From the NCBI GenBank assembly GCA_028386065.3, contig JAKUCV010001506.1:63936-127935 (forward strand): a stretch of 64,000 bases of DNA. Reading direction: 5' to 3'. Position 1 is the stretch's first letter. The number at the start of each line of letters is the position of its first letter. Positions 46,675 through 57,200 of the stretch are shown one piece after another. This DNA is from Turnera subulata (taxonomy: Eukaryota; Streptophyta; Magnoliopsida; Malpighiales; Passifloraceae). Made by a program: the position numbers and the translations under genes. The notes under the pieces were generated by a model, which worked only from the letters and a program-made list of their open reading frames with translations, was not told the DNA's origin and ran no database searches.

Positions 46675-47595
46675 TGTATCGATGTTGGTGTGATCAACAT
46701 CGATGTTGGCATGAAGATTGGCTTCGGCCGAATCACTACAACATCGATGTTTTGTGACCAACATCGATGTTCTCATGCAAAGGACTCATCAACATCGATG
46801 TTTAAAGGTAAACATCGATGTTATTTGAGCTCGGCCAAATTGGTTTGAGTTCCAGAGCTCCAACAACATCGATGTTTAACATTTAAACATCGATGTTCTT
46901 GAGTTCCAGAACCCAAACATCGATGTTTAAATGTTAAACATCGATGTTATAATGCTACTGCCACAATATTGAGTTCAAGTACTCAAACATCGATGTTTAA
47001 GTGTCAACATCGATGTTTTATGCATTCGGAAACCTCCAACATCTATGTTTGATGGTCAACATCGATGTTTTGAGGGTTCGGCAACCTCCAACATCGATGT
47101 TTACTTGAAAACATCGATGTTTTGTGGATTCACAAACTCCAAACATCGATGTTGAAGGGTTCAACATCGATGTTGTGGACTATAGCGACTTCAACAGCAA
47201 ATTTAGGGCAGAAGGAGGCCGAATTGGTGTCTGGTCTGAACAGAAACGTTGTAGCCCTACTTCTTAGCTTTCTAGGGACACTAAGTTTGCACAAATCAGA
47301 GCTCTACAGCTCTGGATATGGCCGAAATACTGAGTACTGCCAAAATCTTAAACTTTCAGAATCTCAACAACATCGGTGTTTGAAAGTGCAACATCGATGT
47401 TATTGAGCTACTGCCAAAAAGTTTGGAGTTCAAGAATCTCAACAACATCGATGTTTAAGAGTTGAACATCGATGTTATTGAGCTACTGCCAAGTAGTTGG
47501 AGAGAATCAGATTCTCACAACATGATGTTACAAGTTGAACATCGATGTTCACATGTAATTTTGGTTTTCCAAATTTACAAACATCAATGTATGAT
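46675..47595. repeat. Array of the 12-bp palindrome AACATCGATGTT in the copia leader
   Basis: About 20 perfect copies and about five variants (such as AACATCTATGTT and AACATCGGTGTT) lie in 0.9 kb between PBS and gag. Copies come in pairs separated by 6-8 bp, with pairs 35-60 bp apart; spacers are only loosely similar. The central third (about 47180-47360) is free of copies. Confidence 0.95.
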
Positions 47596-48179
47596 TTATC
47601 AAGAACAAGCATTTAATTTGCTGGAATTATATGTTGATGAAAAATATTAAGTTCTTAGTTGCCTTCCATGATAAGCACTCATCAAGCTTAAGATCAACAA
47701 TTGGTAGGTTTTTGCCAAAGCAAGGTGCCATTGTTTATCCTAAGAAGGTGTGAGTGGATAATTGTAATATCTCGATTGCTTATTGTGGGTGTGGACTTAA
47801 CTAGGTTATCTTAATAGGATTAAGGACCTAGAGGCAAGGGTTGAGCAAGTCTATAAGATAGACTTGGGCAAGGTGTTGTTCACTCAACTATCCAAGAGTT
47901 ACATAGAGATGTAATTGACAAAGAGTTGTCTACCTAAATAGCTATGATATAGGTGATCAGCCCTCGCTGACTTATGTTGTAGTGAAATATGGATCTTGGC
48001 CTACTTATATAATTGTCTTGATTTATGTAGTAGGAGTACGTTTAATAGAATTCCTTATTAAATGATTTGTATGCATGACTATTATTTGTGTGAGTTGATC
48101 ATTGTTGTAGAATTACCATGGCACAAAACACTAGCACTTATTTATGCGATTGGTCCTTGAGTAGGACAAGCTGAATAGG
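47596..48179 (+). other. Copia leader, distal part
   Basis: Gene-free section between the palindrome array and gag. It holds no clear signal apart from GGTTATCTTAATAGG-type AT-rich words. Confidence 0.5.
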
Positions 48180-48780
48180 AATAGTTTCCTAGAGTGGCAT
48201 CACATTTTGAGGATAGTATTCAAACAAGAAAAATTTGTATGTCCTTGAAGGGCCTGTTCTTAATGAATTGGCGCCTAATGCTTCTAGGGGCAGAAGTAGA
48301 TGCTTGTGAGAAGCATGTTGATGATGCATTGGATGTTACATGCCTTATGCTAATTGCCATAGACTCTGAGCTTCAGAAGCAAGATGATAACATGTGGGCG
48401 TTCGATATGATCGAACACCTGAAAATGCTCTGAGAAGAGCAAGTATGGCATGGGAGGTACGAGTCCTCTAAGGCATTGTTCCAATGCAAGATGGCTAAGT
48501 TATCACCCGTTAGACCTCGTGTGCTCAAGATGATTAGATACATTGAGAGCCTTAGGGGTCTTGGTTTCCTTCGAGAAGGAAAGGGTAAAGCAAAGTTAGA
48601 GAAGAAGAAGAAATGTACCAAAAAGTTTGGTGCATGTGCATCTTCTTATTCTCATGTGCTGATACCCATGGGTGGTGTTGCAAAGAAGGAAATTGTTTCC
48701 GTTGCAACAAACCAAGCCATTAGAAACGCAACTGCCCTGTTTACCTTGAAGAGGTAAAGAAGTAGAAGGGAAGTGAGACT
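48180..48780 (+). pseudogene. Copia gag remnant with zinc knuckle
   Basis: Two open stretches (48194-48433 and 48476-48757) are separated by a stop. The words CEKHVDDALDVTCLML and NMWAFDMIEHLKML fit copia Gag (UBN2-type). In the next frame a CX2CX4HX4C knuckle (CFRCNKPSH then RNC) lies at 48694-48736 but contains a stop. Confidence 0.75.
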
Positions 48781-48804
48781 TCCACTTTAGGAATTTCGTT
48801 ATAG

Positions 48805-48875
48805 AGGCTTATATCTCTACCTCTGCCTCATGGATATTAGATACCATATGTGGTTCTCACATTTGTAGAAATGTG
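48805..48875 (+). pseudogene. Copia protease remnant
   Basis: The frame reads SWILDTICGSHICRNV, matching the copia protease start WILDTGCGSHIC, with the active-site glycine replaced by isoleucine. The downstream part is broken by stops. Confidence 0.72.
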
Positions 48876-49145
48876 TAGGAACTGAGAAAGAGTGGGAGAT
48901 TGGCTAAGGATGAGATAGACCTATGCCTCAGAAGAGTTGCTACATTAGCCGTAGGGACTTTCTATCTATCCTTACCTAGTATTTTGGTTTAAGAACTATA
49001 CAATTAATATTATGTACCTACCATAAGCAGGAATTTGATTTCTGTATCTTGTATGGACAAGAAAAGTTTTATTGAGAATAAAGAACAATTGTTGTTCTAT
49101 TTATTTCAATGAAATTGATTATGATGGTGCATTTTAAACGATGGT

Positions 49146-49835
49146 TTGTATGTTCTAAACCTAGTAACGCCTATCTATAACATTAATACGAAGAAGGTTA
49201 GATTACATGATTCTAGTGAAACCTATCTCTGGCATAGTCGTTTGGCCCATATAAACGAGACTCGTATTCCTAAACTCCATAAAGTTGGAATTTTAGACTC
49301 ATTTGATTTTGAATCATATGAGACATATGAGTCATATTTATTAGGCAAAATGACTAAGGCTTCCTTTACGGGTAAAGGTGAAGAGCCTAGGACTTGCTAG
49401 GTCTAATACATACTGATGTATGCGGACCTATGTCTACACAGGCTAGAGGTGGTTTTCAATACTTCATTACATTTACTGATGACATCAGTAGATACGGCTA
49501 AGTGTATCTAATGAGACACAAGTCGGAATCCTTTGAAAAGTTCAAAGAATTTAAGAATGAAGTACAGAATCGACTCGGAAAGTATTAAGATGCTTCGATA
49601 AGATCGAGGAGGTGAATACTTAGACCGAGACTTTCTTGACTATCTAAAGGGTTGTGGTATAGTATCACAACTTACTCCACCAGGTATGCCTCATTGGAAT
49701 GGCGTATCCGATAGGAGGAACAGAACCTTGTTAGACATGGTTCGTTCTATGATGAGTCAAGCTGACCTTCCTTCTTCCTTTTACGGACATGCATTATTGA
49801 GTGCTGCATTTACCTTAACCGTGTTCCATCTAATC
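49146..49835 (+). pseudogene. Copia integrase remnant
   Basis: The pre-integrase zinc region ETYLWHSRLAHINETRI...LHKVGIL (about 49215-49300) is followed in other frames by HTDVCGPM (first D), RSDRGGEYLDRDF (second D, about 49591) and HWNGVSDRRNRTLLDMVRSMMS, where the catalytic E is D. Several stops and shifts are present. Confidence 0.82.
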
Positions 49836-50017
49836 GGTTGGATAGACACCATATGAGATATGGATTGGGAAGCGTCCCAATTTGTCTTTTATGAGGATTT
49901 AGGGTTGTGAGGCTTACGTGAGATGTTAAGCATCAGATAAACTCGACCCTAAATTCGACAAGTGCTTTTTGTATGATACCTTAAAGGTATTATTTCTATA
50001 ATCCTCTAGAGCACAAA

Positions 50018-50900
50018 GTGTTTGTGGCTCGGAATGCTATTTTTCTAGAAAGAGTGTCTATTTCTAGAAGAATCAGTGGGAGGATAATAGAACTCGAAGA
50101 AGTTCGAGATAAAGAGGCTGAGATGGAACAAGAACAGGAACCACAAAGTGTTGTGGACAAGAATCCTGTTCCTGTAACACATGGACCGCGTAGGTCGGAT
50201 AGGATTCGGCATGAGCCCGAGAGATATGGATTTCTCGTGACTCATACCGGTGATGTGATGCTCATAAGTAAGGATGAGCCCACTTCCTATCAGCTGACCA
50301 TTACGGGCCTTTACTCCAAGAAGTGGCTTGAAGCTATGAATTCGGAAATGGAATCCATGTATGAAAAATAAGGTATGGACCTTGTTTGATCCACCTAAAA
50401 CGGTAAAACCTATAGGGTGCAAATGGGTCTTTGTGAAAAACCGACATCGATGGTAATGTGTTTACCTTTAAGGGCAATTGGTTGCGAAAGGTTTCAAGCA
50501 AGTTCATAGTATTGACTATGATGAAACCTTCTCACCAGTCGCCAAAGTTAAATCCATCCGGATTCTATTTGCTATAGCTGCAAGCCATTTGTGGACTAAA
50601 GCAAGCTTCTAGGAGTTGGAATCTTCGTTTTTAGTGATGTAATCAAAGAGTTTGGTTTCATCAAAAGTGAAGATGAACCATGTGTTTACTAGAAGGTTAG
50701 TGGGAGCACTATTGTTTTCCTGTTGTTGTAGGTCAACGACATCCTACTTATTGAGAATGATATTCCGACACTAAAATCTGCAAAGACTTGGTTAGGAAAA
50801 ATTTCTCAATGAAGGACTTAGGAGGAGCTACCTAAGTGTTAAGTATTAAGATCTATAGAGATAGATCCAAAGCGCTTCTCGGGCTAAGTCAGAGTAACAT
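50018..50900 (+). pseudogene. Copia reverse transcriptase remnant
   Basis: Starts with the pre-RT linker RRSDRIRHEPERYGF and WLEAMNSEMESMYEK, then KPIGCKWVF and IDYDETFSPVAKVKSIR. The middle palm section is deleted (about 50600). The DD-box region reads QVNDILLIEND, with the first D replaced by N. It is inactive. Confidence 0.82.
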
Positions 50901-50911
50901 ATGTTGACAAG

Positions 50912-51480
50912 ATGCTAAAGAGGTTTAGCATACAAGATTCCAAGAAGGGTTTCTTGCCCGTGTCACATGGCATATCCCTCTCAAAGAGTCAATGTCCTAG
51001 TACGACTGGGGAGAGAGAGCGGATGAGTAAGATCCCTTGTGCTTCGGCAATAGGATCTATCATGTATGCCATATTATGTACTCGACCGAATGTCACTTAT
51101 GCTCTGATTGTCACGAGCAGATGTCAATCTGATCCCGGTGAAAGTCACTGGACAGCAGTTATATATATCCTTAAGTACTTGAGAAGCACTAAGGATTCAT
51201 TCCTGGTTTACGGAAGCGTTGATGGGCTTGTTGTAAAGTGTTACAAAGATGCTTGCTTCCAAACAGACAGGGATGATTTTATATCGCAATAAGTTTATGT
51301 GTTTTGTCTTGGATGTGGCGCTGTTTGCTGGAAGAGTTCCAGGCAAGAAAGAGTTGCCGACCCTACAACTGTGGCTGTACAAAGTTCCGTTTGAGAACTA
51401 TATAGCAGATCTTCTGACTGAGCCTCTCACACAGCGTAAGCATGATGGTCATGCTAGATCCACATGTATGAGATATATAG
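50912..51480 (+). pseudogene. Copia RNase H and C-terminal remnant
   Basis: MLKRFSIQDSKKGFLPVSHG and IGSIMYAILCTRPNVTYAL precede CYKDACFQTDRDDF (RNase H D region). After a stop and shift, CLGCGAVCWKSS and KQERVADPTT follow, with the C-end HTA-type words close to the polypurine tract. Confidence 0.82.
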
Positions 51481-51497
51481 ATGATTGGCTTTAGTAC

Positions 51498-51508
51498 AAG
51501 TGGGAGAT
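51498..51508 (+). promoter_or_regulatory. Copia polypurine tract
   Basis: AAGTGGGAGAT lies directly before TGTTAG of the 3' LTR, the usual plant copia form. Confidence 0.9.
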
Positions 51509-52816
51509 TGTTAGTAATATGCCCAAAAGCCAATCATGGATGATTATATGTAGTCATGTATACACATTAAGGTTATTCCAATAAGTATCGTTTATGAGAT
51601 AAACGCTTGCACATACTTATAACCCTAGAATATTTCATATTCTTAAATGTCCCTAGTCGATTATTATTACGGATGGGTCGTAATAATAAATTAAGACTAG
51701 CGTATGTTGAGAATTGCATATGTGATATGAATTCTACATACGGTTACAAGTTGGAGAACTTGTGGACTGGACCGACCCACATAAGAACACTACATAGAAC
51801 GTTATATGTATGTCATTAGTGGTTCTTATAGATGTAATTGTCCTCCGACCTGAGATCGTCAAGGTATCCAACATATGAATCATGTACTTTGATATTATTC
51901 CTAGTCATCCGTAACTGGGTGGACATAAGGGTAATCATTGGGTAGATAATGGGACGAAAGGACGATGACATATTCCGAGGCATAGAGAATCAGTACTGAT
52001 CTTGTCGTTCGGGTAGCAATGATGTGTTGCTAGACGCCGCTCTTTGCTTATAATTGTAAAATGAGAATTTTACAATTATTGCCGGACGTTACAAGTGCCT
52101 ACAGGGTCACACACAAAGAACCGTTGATTCGGGCAAGTGGTTGAACCATGGTTGGACCATGGTTGGACAGGGTGTGGTTGGACCGTGGTTGGACCATGGT
52201 TGAACCAGGGTCGTTTTGGGACAATAATATCTGTATTATTGACCAGACATGAGTGTGTGTGGTGTGTTTTATCTGTTTGCTAAGTGGGAAACACTTAGTG
52301 ATGATGGTCATCACTTTGGTCCACTTGGTTGGCCATTATACCTAATTGTCTAATGCATAATGGTGAGTGGGGTTGAGCACTATGGAAATCAGATCATCCT
52401 CTTCCTCACTTGGAGCTCTCTGAACGTTTTTGGAGTCTTGAGAGACTAGAGAAAACACTCACCTTTCAGCTTCTTCTTCCTTTGTGAAAGAAAGAAGATA
52501 ACCATACACACAAACACCACCAAGTTGTAGCTCCCGGTTTCTGCTGCTAGCACCCAGTCCGGGAGTGCTCGGAAGTTGGATCGTGTGACGATTCCACCTT
52601 GATCACGGTTCGTGTGGATACCGTAAAGGGGCGAGGCTTTTGTCTGGCTCTAACTGATTCGGCTCTACAGTTGGGTGAAAGACCTCAACCGAACAAGGTA
52701 CGTAAATTTTGTTATACGGTTTATGCATGCTTCACTTGGTTCTTGGTTAAGTTTCCTTGCTTCCGCTGTGCATTTGATGTTGTATATGAGTGTCATATAG
52801 ATTACGGAAACTTACA
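51509..52816 (+). repeat. Copia 3' LTR
   Basis: 1308 bp. Relative to the 5' LTR it has a 236-bp deletion at 51944/51945 (a 2-bp TA microhomology at the join) and about 12 extra bases near 52395. Confidence 0.93.
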
Positions 52817-53053
52817 CCCTTGCTATTCTTCGACATGGGCTTGCGATCACCCAGCTTGCGGCGTCTTGCGCTCGCAATGGCAATGGTATTGCCTGGCTGT
52901 TTCTTCAGATCTTCCTTAATCGCCTCCCGAGCCAAAACGATATCTTCCAAAACCTTTCTGAGCTTTAGAATCTTTTTTCATCTCGGGCATGACGAATGCT
53001 CAGCGATAAGACTTCTACAGTGGAACATGTGTCCCACCGGGCATGCCAAAAAC
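52817..53053 (-). other. Outer element, 5' internal segment with primer-binding site
   Basis: On the minus strand the LTR is followed after five bases by TGGCATGCCCGGTGGGACA (53048-53030), the presumed PBS. A short basic open frame starts at 52950 (MEDIVLAREAIKEDLKK, then ASARRRKLGDRKP) and runs into the copia insertion. It may be the N-terminus of a Gag-like protein; no domain confirms that. Confidence 0.65.
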
Positions 53054-54028
53054 TGTTCGCACAACGAACAGCAGGCGGCCCTCTGCTGTCGGATCCGACC
53101 GATGAAGGGCCGAACGGACGATGTCGCGTGTCCTTAGACTGGGATTTTGGTTCTGGTACTGGAGCTTCAGTGAGAACATGATTTGTCCCACCGGGCGTGC
53201 CAAAAACTGTTCGCATAAGGAATAGTAAGCGACCCTCCACTACTGGATCCGACCGCTGAAGGGCTGAACGAACGGTGTCGCACATCCTTAAATCGGGTTT
53301 TGGTTCTAGAATTGGAGCTTCAGTAAGAACATGATATGTTTCACTGGGCGCGCCAAAAACTGTTCGCACAACAAACAACAAGCGACCCTCTACTACCGGA
53401 TCCGACCGCTGATGCCCTGAACGGACTGCGTCGCTCGTCCTCAAACTGCGATTTGGTGTTTTAATTTTTTGGGAAAACCAAGCTAGGCTAAGTTACACTA
53501 AAAAAGACATGATAATTCTACACTACACCGGTGTAGTTAAGAAAACTAAGGATAGCTAGGATAAAAAGTAAGTTCCTTTGATTTGGCATTAGCCCCGATA
53601 CAAGAATTGTCAAGGACCTTATACAGGCACTGACAAAATCAGAAGATAAACGTAAGATTTCAATCTCCCCAAAGATAGACTGACTAGAATTCTAAATTCA
53701 AAACCTAAAGAATAAATCAGTTCTCAGATACGTATCCTTCATGATAAAACCAGATCACTCTTTAAATTTAAACTCTAGAGATCTTCAACTGTCAAATCTA
53801 GTCCTGGATATTGGGAAGACTCTTAAATGCTCGTCAACCATCTTACTATGTCGATGAATGAAAACCAATCCATTGATCACAAATTTGATCGATGGCATCC
53901 AGCCCACAAGTCACTTTTCTGGACACCCATTGATCAATATCCAATCTTCATGCAATCTCAGACCCTGATTAACATAAGCCCAATAGTTATACAACCTCAA
54001 GCCCACGATTTTGGGTCTGGTACAAACA
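53054..54028 (-). repeat. 5' LTR of the outer element (right side)
   Basis: 975 bp, homologous to 13359-14332. It contains the same three tandem 153-bp units (53054, 53208, 53361) at its minus-strand 3' end. It is followed on the right by TSD ACTAT at 54029-54033. Confidence 0.87.
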
Positions 54029-54033
54029 ACTAT

Positions 54034-54371
54034 ATTGACAATGCTATTGTACAACAAGTTTAACTTCTTATTTATGATGATATTTTGTTGATAGGATTTC
54101 TGTTAGAGAATATGCATTAACTCTTTTATTTTTGCTTTAGTTTAAAAAATTCCTATATAGCTCTTTTTATTTTTGTTAGTTTAAGAAAATCCTATTTGAT
54201 GATAGATATAACTCTTTTGAGAATTTAAATTAATTTTTCTGGAGGTTATCTACAGTATAGAGAATGAATTTGTCAAATTTTGATACATGTTAATAATTAC
54301 AACAATAAATTGTACTATTACCGCTATAAGGATATTCTTATTAGGCTACTTTCTATCTGTTATCGTCTGAG
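54034..54371. other. AT-rich flank right of the outer element
   Basis: No gene. Two copies of a TTTTTATTTTTG(C/T)T.TAGTTTAA.AAA.TCCTAT block occur near 54122 and 54165. Confidence 0.6.
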
Positions 54372-55143
54372 TTATAATTATAAACAATGACCGGTGTCTA
54401 GCAACACATCATTGCTACCCAAAACGACAACATCAGTACTGATTCACTATGCCTCGAAAACATGTCATCGTCCTTTCGTCCCATTATCAAGATCAAATAC
54501 GAGACATGAAATACGTCATTCTCGTATAAGTTTAATCTAAGTTTCTTGATCCCCGAGTAAACTGTGTAAAAAGAAATACTAATGATATCAGCATGGCCAT
54601 GCATTTACAGTTCAACTCTATCAAGAGGTCTATCTGATAATATATACCCGTTATAAGGGTTGGACGAATCCCATCTTGATCATACAAAACCCACTACACA
54701 TTATATCATATACCCAATGATTACACTAAGGTCTACTCATTTACGAATAGCCAAGAGTAATATCAAAGTATATGACTCACATGTTGGGAACCTTGATGAT
54801 CTCAGGTCTAAGGACAATACATATAAGAACCACTAATGACAATCACATAACGTTCCATGTAGTGTTCTTATGTTGGGTCGGTCCAGTCTATAAGTTCTCT
54901 AAATTGTACCCGTGTGTAGAATTCATATCTCGTATAATTCTCAACATACGCTAGTATTAATTTATTATTAAAACCCATCCATAATAATAATCGACTAGGG
55001 ACGTTTAAGAATATACAATATTCTAGGGTTATAAATATGTGCAAGCATTTATCACAAAAACATATTTATTGGAATAACCTTAATGTATTTACATGACTAT
55101 GTACAATCATCCATTGATTGGCTTTTGGGCATATTACGTTAAC
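54372..55143 (-). repeat. Copia LTR fragment, minus strand
   Basis: Reverse complement of the left half of the LTR family seen at 61398, starting (minus) TGTTAACGTAATATGCCC at 55143 and truncated at about 54372. The plus-strand TTCTCCTGC just right of it is a polypurine tract in the minus sense (GCAGGAGAA), so this is the 3' LTR of a broken minus-strand copia element with about 50 bp of its interior (55144-55195). Confidence 0.82.
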
Positions 55144-57200
55144 ATTCTCCTGCGACGAACGAGAGGAGGCAAAGAGCCCCCTTCGTATTCATGCGTGATG
55201 CACATGAAATGTGCATAGTTTTAGGCATGATTTTAGATATATTTACTCTCAATTCATCATGATTATATGCCTAGCTTTGCATTATTTCGTCATATACCCT
55301 TAAATTCCATCCCTTACTGTATGATTAGTGATTCCAGGTGCATTTTGAAGAATTTTTGAGATTTTACTGGAGAATTCAAAGAAACAGCCTCTGCCACAGC
55401 CTGAGCCTATTTTGAGCCTGTTGTTCATTGCAAAATCAGTAAAAAGCCACGAATTCCCTTCCTATCACAAGTTATCCATTGGATTCACTATCCTTGTCTT
55501 AATCCACAAAGCCACCACACCGCCGCACCAATCGCAAGAGAAGCTAAAGTCAATTGCAAGGAAGAATGCACAGAGACCCACCACAAGCCCACCATAGGCT
55601 CAGCCTGTGGAATCTGCAGATAACCAGAAACGCGAAGAAAAGTATATAAAACTTAGCCACTTGCAGAGCTTCACCACTTGTAGAACTTTCGACCCTGCAA
55701 TCATAACCTGAGCGTTTCAAAAGACTTTATGCATGGGAAAGAGGGGATAATCATTACACCCAAAGAATATTGTAATTAAAGAACTATTATCCTCCCCAAA
55801 AGTCTTCTAAAACCTACAGATCTGAAGAACTCAGCCTCAGCACACCTCCCATGGCGCCTTATCCTGAGAATCATAATGGACAACTGAAATTCAACTTGCC
55901 CAACTACCCATACCTACCAGCAAGTGGGAGAAGAGAGAAGAAAAGGATTCGCGCCTATAAATAGGAAGAAGGAAGAAGAACTGGACATCGAAATCCCATC
56001 GATCAAACACCCATTAACTTGCAGAAGTTCTAGAACAAGGTTTTACGGGGAAACACGATTCTGTACCCTTTTTTGGGCAGAAATCGTGTTATCGCTATCC
56101 TCCAGATTGTTCCAAACATCATGCTGTACTTTACCCCCTTTGTTTTTGTAATTATGAACTTAAATTAAACAATCCCTCTTAGGTTGAAGGGGTGTAACAT
56201 GTCTCTGATTTTATTATAATAAATTGCTCATCTTATACTCTTAACTCGTTTTTCTTGTTTTGGTTGTTGCACACTTGATAAATGTTTGAGTTCTGGCCAA
56301 ACCCTTGCATGATGATAGGTAGCTAGGTGAAGGACCGAAAGGAGAAGCCATGGTTACTGAAACCACAGCAACTTACCCTTAGTTTCTGGTTTTGACAGAA
56401 GTTAGGAATTAATTGAAGAATTAGCCCCAACACTAAATCTTAATCCCCTTGGTTTGACCGATGCGAAAAAGCATTAGAATGAGTGAGAATTTGGGAGGAA
56501 CCTGTGAGTGAAAACAAGTAGGTTCAGTATAGATTGAGAGCGCCTACAAGAACTAATCTTATAATCGATTTTGTGTTGCCGACAGGCTCAACACAGGCTC
56601 AGCCTGTTGTAACACAGTCGAGAGGATAAGACTATTTTAATATGATTCTTGATTGACTATTGGGAAGCCTATTTTTAATCAAGTAGCAGCTTGGTGAAGG
56701 ACCTAAAGGGGAAGCCAAGTGTGCAAGACCAACAATAGTTAGCCTTTACTCCCTAGCCGTTCGAAGGAAGATAGGGAGAGACTCTGGGTATCTAGCACCA
56801 ACACTGAACTTCACCCCTAAGTGGACGTCTATTCTAGTGACAGGGGTAGATGGAAGCTTAGGGAACTACCAATAAGATCGAAAGTCGTTGGTAGTACATT
56901 AGGTTGGGAGCCCCTTCAAGACATCTTATTAAACACAGACCGTCAAACAGGGTCAGTCTGTTGTGAGGCTGTTGAGCAATTTAAAGCATGAAATAGGACA
57001 TGTGAACCTCGGACACCTAAGACATCACCTAATTTGATCTTTTCCTATTTCAACAGTACAGTTACTTTTATTTTCTTGCTTATTTTATATTTCAATAGCA
57101 TTCACCCAAAATTTATGCCTTGTTTGTTTAAGCCTAATTTGTCTATTTGAAGGTAACAGGCTCAACCCAGTCCCTGTAGATACGACCTTGATAGTACTAC

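Larger units (their letters stand above)
44869..52816 (+). mobile_element. Ty1/copia retrotransposon, decayed
   Basis: LTRs TGTTAGTAATA...GAAACTTACA at 44869-46400 and 51509-52816. TSD CCCTT at 44864-44868 and 52817-52821. It has a PBS, a long leader with a palindrome array, remnants of gag, protease, integrase, RT and RNase H in copia order (integrase before RT), and a polypurine tract. All frames are broken. The coding words resemble the Tork/Angela group; this is inference. Confidence 0.92.
13359..54028 (-). mobile_element. Outer non-autonomous LTR retrotransposon (minus strand), split by five later insertions
   Basis: Two LTRs of about 975 bp (13359-14332 and 53054-54028) are closely similar and the pair is bracketed by a 5-bp TSD ACTAT (13354-13358 and 54029-54033). 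Read on the minus strand, the PBS follows the right LTR and a G-run polypurine tract precedes the left LTR. Removing the nested elements leaves about 3.9 kb of interior in segments 52817-53053, 44139-44868, 42233-43077, 38487-39158 and 14333-15737. These show no reverse transcriptase, integrase or RNase H words; only short charged open stretches remain. It is therefore a LARD-like non-autonomous element and the oldest event in the central nest. Confidence 0.82.

Noticed and set aside
46675..47595. CRISPR-like look of regularly spaced palindromic repeats
   Set aside because: Repeats are 12 bp, spacing is irregular and paired, the context is a plant copia leader, and no cas genes are present.
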